From Bog-756 sp963977795 (GTDB lineage: Bacteria > Actinomycetota > Acidimicrobiia > Acidimicrobiales > RAAP-2), in contig CAXBRB010000059.1 of assembly GCA_963977795.1 (NCBI GenBank), positions 1 to 12,706 on the forward strand: DNA of 12,706 bases, read 5' to 3'. Position 1 is the stretch's first letter; the number at the start of each line of letters is the position of its first letter. The notes beneath the pieces were generated by a model. It made no database searches and was not told the DNA's origin. It saw only the letters and a list, made by a program, of their open reading frames with translations. A program made the position numbers and the translations under genes. Below, piece after piece: positions 1 through 6,323 of the stretch.

Positions 1-67
1 GGGCGGGGCCCCTGGCACAATGGCGCCGGGCGCGGCACCGGGCCGGCCCGGCCGAGAGGAGACCGTC

Positions 68-1426
68 GTGGACCGAGAGCGCCTGGCTGCCCTGCTCGAG
101 CGGGAGACGGCCGCCCACCGGGAGCGGAACCCGGGATCGGCGGCACGGTTCGCCGGGGCCGACCACCTCTTCACCGGGGTGCCCATGACGTGGATGACCC
201 AGTGGGCGGGCGGGTTCCCCCTCAGCCTGGCCGGGGCTCGGGGAGCACGGGTGACCGACGTGGACGGCCACGAGTACGTGGACTTCGCCCTGGGGGACAC
301 CGGAGCCATGGCCGGCCACTCGCCGGCCCCGGTGGTCGAGGCCGTCCAGCGGCGCATCGGCGCCCTCGGCGGGATCACCGCCATGCTCCCCACCGACGAC
401 GCCGAGTGGGTGGCCGCCGAGCTGTCCCGTCGGTTCGGCATGGCCCGGTGGTCCTTCGCCCTGACCGCCACCGACGCCAACCGGTGGGCCCTGCGCCTGG
501 CCCGCCTGGTCACCGGCCGGCCCAAGGTGCTGGTCTTCTCCTACTGCTACCACGGGAGCGTCGACGAGACCCTGGTGGTGGCCGGCCCCGACGGGACCAC
601 GGTGGCCCGTGCCGGCAACGTGGCCCCGGCCGTGGACCCGGCACGCACCTCGGTGGCCGTCGAGTTCAACGACCTCGCAGCCGTCACCGCGGCGCTGGAG
701 ACCGGCGAGGTGGCCGTGGTGCTGGCCGAGCCGGCCATGACCAACATGGGCATCGTGCTGCCCGAGCCCGGCTACCTGGCCGGCCTCCGGGCGGCCTGCG
801 ACGCCACCGGCACCCTCCTGCTGCTCGACGAGACCCACACCCTCTCAGCCGGGCCGGGCGGGGCGACGCGGGCCTGGGGGCTGGAGCCCGACATGGTGAC
901 CGTGGGCAAGGCCATCGCCGGCGGCATCCCCATCGGGGCCTTCGGCCTCCGGGCCGACCTGGCCCAGCGCATCCAGGACACCGTGGCCGCGGCCGACGCC
1001 GACATCACCGACGTCGGCGGGGTGGGCGGCACGCTGGCCGGCAACGCCCTGTGCATGGCGGCGGCCCGGGCCACCCTCGAGCACGTGCTGACCGACGAGG
1101 CCTTCGCCGACATGGAGGCCCGGTGCACCCGGCTGGTCGGGCGCGCCCGGGAGACCATCGACCGCACTGGCGTGCCGTGGTCGCTGGCCCAGGTCGGCGC
1201 CCGGGCCGAGTACCGCTTCTGCTCGCCGGCGCCGGCTGACGGGACCGCGTCGCACGCCGCCCACGACGCCGAGCTCGAGGCCTATCTGCACCTGGCCCTG
1301 TCCAACCGGGGAGTGCTGATCACCCCGTTCCACAACATGGTGCTCATGTGCCCGGAGACCAGCGAGGCCGACGTCGACCTCCACGCCGACCTGTTCGACG
1401 AGGCTGTGGGGGCCCTGGTCCGCTGA
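68..1426 (+). CDS. Class III PLP-dependent aminotransferase (glutamate-1-semialdehyde aminomutase-like)
   Basis: This is a fold-type I PLP enzyme of about 452 residues, a normal length for class III aminotransferases and glutamate-1-semialdehyde aminomutases. It should transfer or shift an amino group on a small substrate in the cytoplasm; the substrate cannot be read from the sequence. Visible marks are the N-terminal VTDVDGHEYVDFALGD block, the LLLLDETHT strand whose Asp (residue 254) should bind the PLP pyridine nitrogen, and the VTVGKAIAGGIPIGAFG block whose Lys281 should form the Schiff base. I chose GTG at 68 because AGAGGAGA lies at 55-62, 5-6 bases upstream. An in-frame ATG at 20 would add 16 low-complexity residues. 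DETHT replaces the commoner DEVMT/DEVQT, so it is probably not a haem-pathway aminomutase. No pathway partner sits beside it. The fold is confident, the reaction is not. Confidence 0.88.
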   Translation: MDRERLAALLERETAAHRERNPGSAARFAGADHLFTGVPMTWMTQWAGGFPLSLAGARGARVTDVDGHEYVDFALGDTGAMAGHSPAPVVEAVQRRIGALGGITAMLPTDDAEWVAAELSRRFGMARWSFALTATDANRWALRLARLVTGRPKVLVFSYCYHGSVDETLVVAGPDGTTVARAGNVAPAVDPARTSVAVEFNDLAAVTAALETGEVAVVLAEPAMTNMGIVLPEPGYLAGLRAACDATGTLLLLDETHTLSAGPGGATRAWGLEPDMVTVGKAIAGGIPIGAFGLRADLAQRIQDTVAAADADITDVGGVGGTLAGNALCMAAARATLEHVLTDEAFADMEARCTRLVGRARETIDRTGVPWSLAQVGARAEYRFCSPAPADGTASHAAHDAELEAYLHLALSNRGVLITPFHNMVLMCPETSEADVDLHADLFDEAVGALVR

Positions 1427-1433
1427 TGGGCGG

Positions 1434-1462
1434 CGGTCCGGTGGCGGGGGCACCCCGGACCG
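1434..1462. terminator. GC-rich hairpin between convergent genes
   Basis: An 8-bp perfect stem (CGGTCCGG at 1434-1441 with CCGGACCG at 1455-1462) encloses a 13-base loop. It begins 8 bases after the aminotransferase stop and lies before the stop of the convergent membrane-protein gene, so it could serve both strands. There is no T-run on either side, so termination is inferred from position and symmetry only. Confidence 0.45.
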
Positions 1463-1468
1463 GCACGG

Positions 1469-1717
1469 TCACCGGCGCCGCTCGCCGGCGGCCGAGCAGA
1501 GGCCGATGGTGACGCCGATCAGGCCGCCGAGGGTGATGGGGACGGCCAGGACGTAGGTGCCCGAGAGCCACGCCGGGAGCGAGACCAGGCCCATGAGGAG
1601 GCCGGTGGCGATGCTGGCGATGACCGTGTCGGTCGCCGTCCCGGGCGACCGGGGCGGAGGGGCGGGTCGGCGGCCCCGGCCCAGGCGGTAGGCGAGGAGG
1701 ACGGCCAGCCAGTTCAC
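1469..1717 (-). CDS. Small putative membrane protein, family not recognised
   Basis: About 82 residues. From near 1717 down to the TGA at 1469 this frame shows the strong G/C third-position bias of the neighbours. It encodes two clear hydrophobic stretches, VIASIATGLLMGLVSLPAW and VLAVPITLGGLIGVTIGLCS, plus a shorter N-terminal one (NWLAVLLAYRLG) followed by a basic Arg/Pro-rich linker. It is probably an integral membrane protein with 2-3 segments. The start is uncertain: GTG at 1717 is where coding bias begins, but no convincing ribosome-binding site precedes it. The open frame extends upstream to about 1960 with unbiased codons and an implausible Arg/Pro-rich translation. It stands alone, convergent with the aminotransferase. 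No function is assigned. Confidence 0.5.
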   Translation of the reverse strand: MNWLAVLLAYRLGRGRRPAPPPRSPGTATDTVIASIATGLLMGLVSLPAWLSGTYVLAVPITLGGLIGVTIGLCSAAGERRR

Positions 1718-1995
1718 GGCCGGACCGATCCGGGCTGGCGGGCGGCCGGCCGGCAGGCCCGGTGCCGCAGGTGTCGGAGGAGGAGCCCCATGGCGCCGAC
1801 GGTAGCCAGGGGGTGTGACCGCAGCCGCCCGGTGCACCGCGGCCGGGCGCCGCCAGCTCCCCCGAGACCGACGACCCGGCCACCCGCCAGCGCAGTGCCC
1901 GCCCCTCGGCCACGTCACACCCCAGCGAGACGATGGCTCTGCGATCCACGTCCGCAGCAATGAGCGGAGGAGCAGGAGCGCAGAGGAGCGTTGCG

Positions 1996-2586
1996 GTGCA
2001 GCAGGACACGGAGGAGGCCTTGGAGGAGACCTTGGAGGAGACGGAGTCTGATCGCTGCGCGCCGAGCGGCACGGCCATCGTGGGACAGGACCGCACCGGC
2101 TCCGTCTACGACATCCTCGATGCCTTCCACGGCGACCGGGACGGCCCGTCGCACCGCCGGTGGGCCACCGTGGCCGAGGTGGTCCGGGGCCACGGTCCGG
2201 TCCTGGCCGACCTGGCCGCCCGGCCCGGCCGGTGGCACCTCTTCATCGAGGTCGACATCGTCCTCTGCCCCAGCTGCGGCGGGAACGGCGGCCGCTACCT
2301 CCAGTTCGCCGTCCTCGAGGACGGGGTCTCCATGGTCGGCGAGTGCAGCGCCAACGTGTTCCTCGACGAACACGTGCGCCTCGATGCCGCCCAGGAGGCC
2401 GCCCTGGCCCGGCTGGGCTGGCGGGCGCCGACCGCCCGCGTGCCCAACTGGCACCACGAGGCCACGACCGAAGCGGACCGGGGGGAGCTGGCCCGGATGA
2501 CAGGGGCAACACTGACCGAGGTGTTCGGCCTGGCCCCGGACGACCGTGTCGAGGTCCGGATCTGCGAGCGGGTCCTCGGGCGCTGA
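1996..2586 (+). CDS. TY-Chap/YbjN-like domain protein
   Basis: About 196 residues. The segment WHLFIEVDIVLCPSC, followed by GRYLQFAVLEDG, a GECSANVFLDE block, L..LGWRAP...P.W and a C-terminal L..VFGLAP helix, resembles actinobacterial TY-Chap (type III secretion/YbjN chaperone-like) domains. These are small alpha/beta domains thought to bind peptides or proteins. The recognition is by pattern memory and moderate. GTG at 1996 is preferred because GAGGAG lies at 1983-1988, 7 bases upstream. In-frame ATGs at 1933 and 1960 are alternatives without good sites. The first 20 residues are acidic (EEALEETLEETE), partly from a 12-bp tandem duplication (2018-2041), and have weaker codon bias than the rest, so the true start could be later (for example GTG at 2080). 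CPSC may be structural or metal-binding. No operon partner is evident. Confidence 0.7.
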   Translation: MQQDTEEALEETLEETESDRCAPSGTAIVGQDRTGSVYDILDAFHGDRDGPSHRRWATVAEVVRGHGPVLADLAARPGRWHLFIEVDIVLCPSCGGNGGRYLQFAVLEDGVSMVGECSANVFLDEHVRLDAAQEAALARLGWRAPTARVPNWHHEATTEADRGELARMTGATLTEVFGLAPDDRVEVRICERVLGR

Positions 2587-2623
2587 GCGCGGCACGGGGA
2601 CCCACGCCCGGGCTGCCACCCCG

Positions 2624-2629
2624 TAGGAT
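2624..2629 (+). promoter_or_regulatory. Leaderless -10 box (TAGGAT) for the isomerase-family gene
   Basis: TAGGAT at 2624-2629 lies 6 bases before the ATG at 2636. A transcript starting at the usual distance from a -10 would begin at or next to the A of ATG, and no Shine-Dalgarno sequence is present. The same TAGGATC-to-ATG arrangement recurs at 10350-10365. No -35 consensus is visible. Confidence 0.5.
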
Positions 2630-2635
2630 CCGGGC

Positions 2636-3286
2636 ATGAGCGACGACATCTCCCCTGACGACGTCCTGGCCGCCACCCAGGGGGTCCGGGCACGGACCAT
2701 CGCCCTCCTGCGGTCCGTCGATGCCGAGCAGTTGGCCCGGATCGTGCCCACCTGCCCGGCGTGGACCGTGAAGGACCTGGCAGCCCACATGTTCGGGGTG
2801 GGCGACGACCTGCTGGCCGGACGCCTCGAGGGCATCGGCTCGGCGGCCTGGACCGACGCCCAGGTGGAGCGCATGCGGGAGATCCCCATCGATGGGCTCC
2901 TGGACCAGTGGGAGGCCTCGGCCGCCGCCTTCGACCAGCTGGTCCCCCACATCCCCGCCCCCTCCAACCTCCAGCTGGTCATGGACATGGCCACCCACGA
3001 GCACGACATCCGTCTGGCCCTCGGGGTGCCCGGGGCCCAGGACGACCCGTCGCTGGCCGTCGGGGCGGCCTACCTCCTCGGTGGGCTCCGACGAGGCGAC
3101 CCCGACCTGGCCGCCCGCATCGACGGCGCGGGCCTCTCGGACTTCGAGCTGCTGCGTACCCTGACCGGCCGACGATCGATGGCCCAGATGGAGGCGGCCG
3201 GGATCCCGGCCGACGGGGTGGCCCGGATGCTGGAGCCGTCGCCCATGACCATCGTGGCCGACGACCTGGTGGAGGCTCAGGCCTGA
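2636..3286 (+). CDS. Maleylpyruvate isomerase-family, mycothiol-dependent (DinB-like) protein
   Basis: 216 residues, typical for the TIGR03083-type family: DinB-fold four-helix-bundle proteins using mycothiol as thiol cofactor and a divalent metal. Characteristic features are the N-terminal LL..VDAEQLARIVPTCPAWTVKDLAAHM motif (His51), the central MDMATHEHDIRLALG block (HEHD, residues 121-124), and the C-terminal ELLRTLTGRRSMAQM segment. His51 and the HEHD block are the likely metal ligands. True maleylpyruvate isomerases act in gentisate degradation, but most members have unknown substrates and no ring-cleavage genes are nearby, so only the family is assigned. The ATG at 2636 agrees with a leaderless TAGGAT promoter. 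It is transcribed independently of the downstream lipase, which has its own -10 box and leader. Confidence 0.85.
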   Translation: MSDDISPDDVLAATQGVRARTIALLRSVDAEQLARIVPTCPAWTVKDLAAHMFGVGDDLLAGRLEGIGSAAWTDAQVERMREIPIDGLLDQWEASAAAFDQLVPHIPAPSNLQLVMDMATHEHDIRLALGVPGAQDDPSLAVGAAYLLGGLRRGDPDLAARIDGAGLSDFELLRTLTGRRSMAQMEAAGIPADGVARMLEPSPMTIVADDLVEAQA

Positions 3287-3342
3287 GCCGGGCCGGGCGG
3301 GGCAGCGAGGAGAACAAGAGGGACACGGGCGACGGACATCGG

Positions 3343-3348
3343 TAGTGT
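3343..3348 (+). promoter_or_regulatory. -10-like box (TAGTGT) upstream of the secreted lipase
   Basis: TAGTGT at 3343-3348 would start transcription near 3355, giving a leader of about 47 bases that ends in a strong GGGGGAGA ribosome-binding site (3390-3397) before the ATG at 3402. No clear -35 is seen. The oppositely oriented hydrolase has a similar leader length and purine-rich site. Confidence 0.35.
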
Positions 3349-3401
3349 GTGCCCCACCACGGCGGTGCGGGCAGGCGCCACGACGATCTGGGGGAGATCT
3401 C

Positions 3402-4367
3402 ATGCGCATCACCACGTCCCGGGCCCGACGGGCCCTGCTGGCCTGCACCGTCGGTGCCGTCGCACTGGCCACGTCGGCGTGCCAGTTCATCCTTCCCGGC
3501 GGCACCACCGTGAACATCCCGGTGTCGCTGCCCGTCATCTACTCGACGGCCGACTTCGCCCTGCCGGCCCTGCTCCCCAACACGCCCCCGCCCGGGGCCA
3601 ACAACTGGTCCTGCAAGCCCTCCGCGGCCCATCCCCGCCCGGTGGTCCTGGTCAACGGCACGTTCGCCAATGAGGACGACAATTGGCAGGCCGTCTCGCC
3701 GCTGCTCTACAACAACGGCTACTGCGTGTTCACCTTCAACTACGGGGGCCCGCCGCTGCTCAGCCTCTTCTACGGCGTGGGCGACATCCCCACGTCGGCC
3801 ACCCAACTGGCCACCTTCGTGAACCAGGTCAAGACGGCCACCGGGGTGTCCCAGGTCGACCTGGTCGGCCACTCCCAGGGCGGGATGATGCCGAACTGGT
3901 ACCTCAAGTTCCTGGGCGGCGCCCCCTCGGTCCACACCTTCGTGGCCCTGGCTCCCGACAACCGGGGGACCACGCTGGACGGCCTGACCCAGATGGCCGC
4001 CTACATCCCCAACCTGCCGAACCTGGTCAACCAGGGGCTGTCCTCGGTCTGCCTCTCGTGCGTCCAGCAGGAAGCCGGCTCCTCCGTGGTCACCACGCTC
4101 GATGCCAGCGGGATCACCGTGCCGAGCGTCTCGTACACGGTGATCAGCACCATCTACGACGAAGTGGTGACGCCGTGGCAGTCGCAGCAGCTGTCCGGTT
4201 CGAACGTGACCAACATCGTGCTCCAGGACCAGTGCGCAGTGGACCATGACGGCCATGCCGGCATCGTGTACGACCACATCGCCCTGCGGGACATGCTGAA
4301 CGCGCTCGACCCGGCCCACCCGGTGGCCCCGGCGTGCACCCCGATCTCCTTCGAAACGGGCGGCTGA
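3402..4367 (+). CDS. Secreted lipoprotein lipase-type alpha/beta hydrolase
   Basis: 321 residues. The N-terminus (basic RITTSRARR, then a hydrophobic core ending TSAC) is a lipoprotein signal peptide with Cys27 as the lipidated residue. Thr at -3 is unusual for a lipobox. The mature part resembles class 2/triacylglycerol lipases: PVVLVNGTFANEDDNW at the oxyanion strand, a nucleophile elbow VGHSQGG (Ser158), an acid in ISTIYDEVVTP (Asp253) and a terminal DHIAL His292. It should act outside the membrane on lipids or esters. ATG 3402 has GGGGGAGA at 3390-3397; an in-frame GTG at 3345 would lie inside the leader. Several Cys residues in the mature part (CKPS, YCVF, CLSC, QDQCAV, PACTP) may form disulfides. 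It converges on another lipoprotein hydrolase sharing the post-Cys ILPGGT motif. Confidence 0.87.
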   Translation: MRITTSRARRALLACTVGAVALATSACQFILPGGTTVNIPVSLPVIYSTADFALPALLPNTPPPGANNWSCKPSAAHPRPVVLVNGTFANEDDNWQAVSPLLYNNGYCVFTFNYGGPPLLSLFYGVGDIPTSATQLATFVNQVKTATGVSQVDLVGHSQGGMMPNWYLKFLGGAPSVHTFVALAPDNRGTTLDGLTQMAAYIPNLPNLVNQGLSSVCLSCVQQEAGSSVVTTLDASGITVPSVSYTVISTIYDEVVTPWQSQQLSGSNVTNIVLQDQCAVDHDGHAGIVYDHIALRDMLNALDPAHPVAPACTPISFETGG

Positions 4368-4386
4368 GCAGAGACCACCGCTCGGT

Positions 4387-4404
4387 CGGGCGGGGCACCG
4401 CCCG
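4387..4404 (+). terminator. GC-rich hairpin after the lipase
   Basis: A perfect 7-bp stem (CGGGCGG at 4387-4393, CCGCCCG at 4398-4404) with loop GGCA starts 19 bases after the lipase stop. There is no T-run, as is common in high-GC actinobacteria, so the call rests on symmetry and position. Confidence 0.4.
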
Positions 4405-4428
4405 GACCACGAGTTGAACCACCGTCCA

Positions 4429-4488
4429 GACGACGGGCCGGACGACGGGCCGGACCGCGATCCCGACCACGGGCCGGACAGGCCGTCC
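4429..4488. repeat. Degenerate 12-bp tandem repeat in the convergent intergenic gap
   Basis: Two identical units GACGACGGGCCG (4429-4440, 4441-4452) are followed by diverged units GACCGCGATCCC (4453-4464) and GACCACGGGCCG (4465-4476) and a fifth partial match (4477-4488). It lies in the 263-bp gap between two convergent hydrolase genes. The overlapping 78-codon open frame encodes only repetitive Asp/Gly/Pro and shows no protein character. Confidence 0.6.
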
Positions 4489-4630
4489 CGGGTCACGGAG
4501 GACTTCCATCTGGCACGCCCTGCCCGGTCGCCGGGCTGCGAGGCGCACCGACCCGGCAGGTGCCTCCGTGCCAACGGTGGTGCAGCTGACGACGGACGGC
4601 TGCGAAGGGACCGCCCCCGCCCGACAGCGG

Positions 4631-5668
4631 TCAGGGGGCCAGCTGGGTGACCGCCGGCAGAGGCGTGCCGTCGGTCCAGGCGCCCATGGCGAAGGCCGCC
4701 CGTGACTGCCCGGCCAGCTGCGCATCGAAGGCTGCCCAGTAGTAGCGGTAGTCCAGGGTGTCCTGGGTCCCCGTCCCGTCCAGCACCAGGTCGGCCAGGA
4801 ACGAGGGGAGGGCCCCGGTGGCCTGGGTCGGCGCCATGTGGTTGGCGTCGAGCACGGGCAGTCCATGGTGGTCGGTGTGGACCTCGTAGAGGACCTTGGA
4901 GGATGCGTGGGTCAGCGCCTGGTAGAGGGACGTCGGGTCAGCGGCAGGGGGCGCGATCGTGTCGTCGCCGGCCGTCTCGATCATCACCGGCACGGTCAGC
5001 GACGCTGCGCAGCTCCGCCACGGCACCTGGGTGATGGTCAGGACCGACGAGAGGAAGCTGGGCAGCGAGGCACCGGGGTTGACTGACGGGTCGGCGAAGG
5101 TGATGGCCTGCACCGGCACGCCGCCGGCCTGCATCCAGCAGGTGGCCAGCTCGCCGCCGAGCGAGTGGCCCCACAGCGTCACGTCGGTGAGATCGGCCTT
5201 GGACCCGATTGCTGCCAGCGCCGCGTACACAGCGGCGACAGCCCGGGACTCCATGGCGTTCTGGTCGGTGTCCTGGAGGATCCCGGTCAGCCCGCCCAGG
5301 TTGAACTGGGGGTAGATGACGATGTTCCCCTCGGACGTCAGGTGGTCGATGAGCCCCTGGTAGATCTGGGGAGCCTGGAGCTCGAAGCCGTGGAGCAGGA
5401 TCACCACGGGAGCCGAGGTGCCGTGCAGGAGCGTCGTGGGCACATACCACCAGACGTAGGTTCCCGCCGTGGTGCTGCCGGCATGACCGACCGTCGCCCC
5501 GGCCGACACCGTTCCCGGCGATCCGAACCCGGAGGTCGGCTGGCCCGGTCCGAGGACGGGCAGCGGGGAACCGGTCCCCCCGGGCAGGATCAGCGTGCAG
5601 GCCGAGAGCGTGGTCGCCACCACGGCGACCGCTGCCCCCGACAGCACGCGGCGGAGCACGCGCGACAT
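4631..5668 (-). CDS. Secreted lipoprotein alpha/beta hydrolase (lipase/PAF-acetylhydrolase-like)
   Basis: 345 residues. A signal peptide (MSRVLRRVLSG, hydrophobic core, lipobox LSAC) makes Cys24 the lipid anchor. The mature protein begins with TLILPGGTG, nearly the same as the convergent lipase. The hydrolase body shows APVVILLHGFE (oxyanion strand), LWGHSLGGELA (Ser169), ETAGDDTIAPP (Asp235 or 236) and LDANHMAPT (His277), a complete triad. It resembles chlorophyllase/PAF-acetylhydrolase/cutinase-type enzymes; the substrate is unknown, probably an extracellular ester or lipid. ATG at 5668 has a GGGGG site 8 bases upstream on the minus strand. A 6-bp inverted repeat (4609-4614 with 4627-4632) overlaps the stop codon and might help termination. 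Downstream of the ancestral tRNA-Arg in the same direction, it has its own -10 candidate. Confidence 0.85.
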   Translation of the reverse strand: MSRVLRRVLSGAAVAVVATTLSACTLILPGGTGSPLPVLGPGQPTSGFGSPGTVSAGATVGHAGSTTAGTYVWWYVPTTLLHGTSAPVVILLHGFELQAPQIYQGLIDHLTSEGNIVIYPQFNLGGLTGILQDTDQNAMESRAVAAVYAALAAIGSKADLTDVTLWGHSLGGELATCWMQAGGVPVQAITFADPSVNPGASLPSFLSSVLTITQVPWRSCAASLTVPVMIETAGDDTIAPPAADPTSLYQALTHASSKVLYEVHTDHHGLPVLDANHMAPTQATGALPSFLADLVLDGTGTQDTLDYRYYWAAFDAQLAGQSRAAFAMGAWTDGTPLPAVTQLAP

Positions 5669-5723
5669 GTCGGATTCCCCCTGAGCACCAGCCGGCAGGA
5701 CGTCCGCCGGACTGCCGATGGAG

Positions 5724-5729
5724 AACGTA
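5724..5729 (-). promoter_or_regulatory. -10-like box (TACGTT) for the minus-strand hydrolase
   Basis: On the minus strand TACGTT occupies 5729-5724. Transcription would begin near 5717, leaving a leader of about 49 bases with a GGGGG ribosome-binding site, close to the arrangement of the convergent lipase. No strong -35 is visible. Confidence 0.3.
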
Positions 5730-5792
5730 CCCCACCGGGTCGGCCGTCGCCCGGGACCGGTGGTCGGACGGTCACCCGGACCCGGAATTTGA

Positions 5793-5820
5793 CTGGGCCC
5801 CCGGAGATCCGAGGGCCCAG
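5793..5820 (-). terminator. Stranded native terminator of tRNA-Arg
   Basis: A perfect 8-bp stem (CTGGGCCC at 5793-5800, GGGCCCAG at 5813-5820) can be extended inward by 3 bp after one mismatch around an AGAT loop. On the minus strand it is followed by TCAAATTC. It begins directly beside the tRNA-like 44-bp repeat, exactly where a terminator would follow the tRNA 3' end. It is therefore read as the tRNA's original terminator, now 2.2 kb away from it. Confidence 0.65.
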
Positions 5821-5821
5821 G

Positions 5822-5865
5822 TGCAGCGCGCTCGGCAGGATTCGAACCTGCAACCTTCTGATCCG
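5822..5865 (-). repeat. Left attachment-site copy (partial tRNA-Arg 3' half)
   Basis: It is identical over 44 bp to 8056-8099. On the minus strand it starts inside the anticodon (CGGATCAGA...), covers the T-arm (GCAGG TTCGAAT CCTGC) and acceptor 3' strand, and runs 5 bases beyond the discriminator. Upstream of the match there is no tRNA 5' half, so it is not a functional tRNA. Confidence 0.85.
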
Positions 5866-6323
5866 AGGAGTCTCCTTCGACGAATGCGACGCACAGTGGC
5901 CGAGTGGCCCTGACCTAGTCGCAACCGTGCGGTAGGTGGCCAACGGTGACGTCCGCCCCGACTTCGGGGATTGCAGAAGAGTCCGGACCGGGTCCCGAAG
6001 GAATCCCGTGGCACCAAAGGCGGATCGGCCGATCATGGCCCCGATGGAGTCCGATGCGCTCGCTAGTTGGACGACTTTGCGCTCAATAGGGAGGGCTCAC
6101 GGCCACCCTTGCCCGCTCGACTCTCCCATCCGGGGTGCCTCCACCGAAGAACCAACCACCTTCCTACGTGGCCCTTGGCGACTCACTCGTGACCAATGAC
6201 GGCTAGTAGTTCAGTGCTCACGAAACCCTGTTCCATACGTCGGCATACGAAGGCAAACTCCGACGAGGCCAGGTATGGGCGACGAGGGAAGAATCCAACT
6301 TCATGTTCTGCCATGCTTACTTC
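5866..6323. other. Left non-coding part of the island
   Basis: About 460 bases between the left repeat and the island's gene with no convincing coding sequence. Short open frames on both strands lack recognisable motifs, codon bias or ribosome-binding sites. Small symmetrical motifs are present near the left end: GGAGTCTCC at 5867-5875, and GGCC-GAGT-GGCC at 5898-5909. They could be protein-binding sites or minor hairpins. The promoter of the hydrolase gene should lie in its right half, but I could not pick a convincing -35/-10 pair. Confidence 0.5.

Noticed and set aside
845..3538. Long minus-strand open frames opposite the aminotransferase, TY-Chap and isomerase genes
   Set aside because: High G+C produces long antisense frames. 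The plus-strand products show clear family motifs and the antisense ones show none.
4429..4488. Possible CRISPR-like array
   Set aside because: The units are contiguous 12-mers without spacers, so they are a simple tandem repeat.
4414..4650. A 78-codon frame between the two hydrolases
   Set aside because: It is mostly a translation of the 12-bp repeats with no ribosome-binding site, and it overlaps the end of the convergent gene.
5590..6036. Minus-strand open frames crossing the left repeat, including a segment RRLQVRILPSALHLG
   Set aside because: That peptide is the translation of tRNA sequence and appears in spurious open frames over tRNA fragments. The rest lacks codon bias and motifs.
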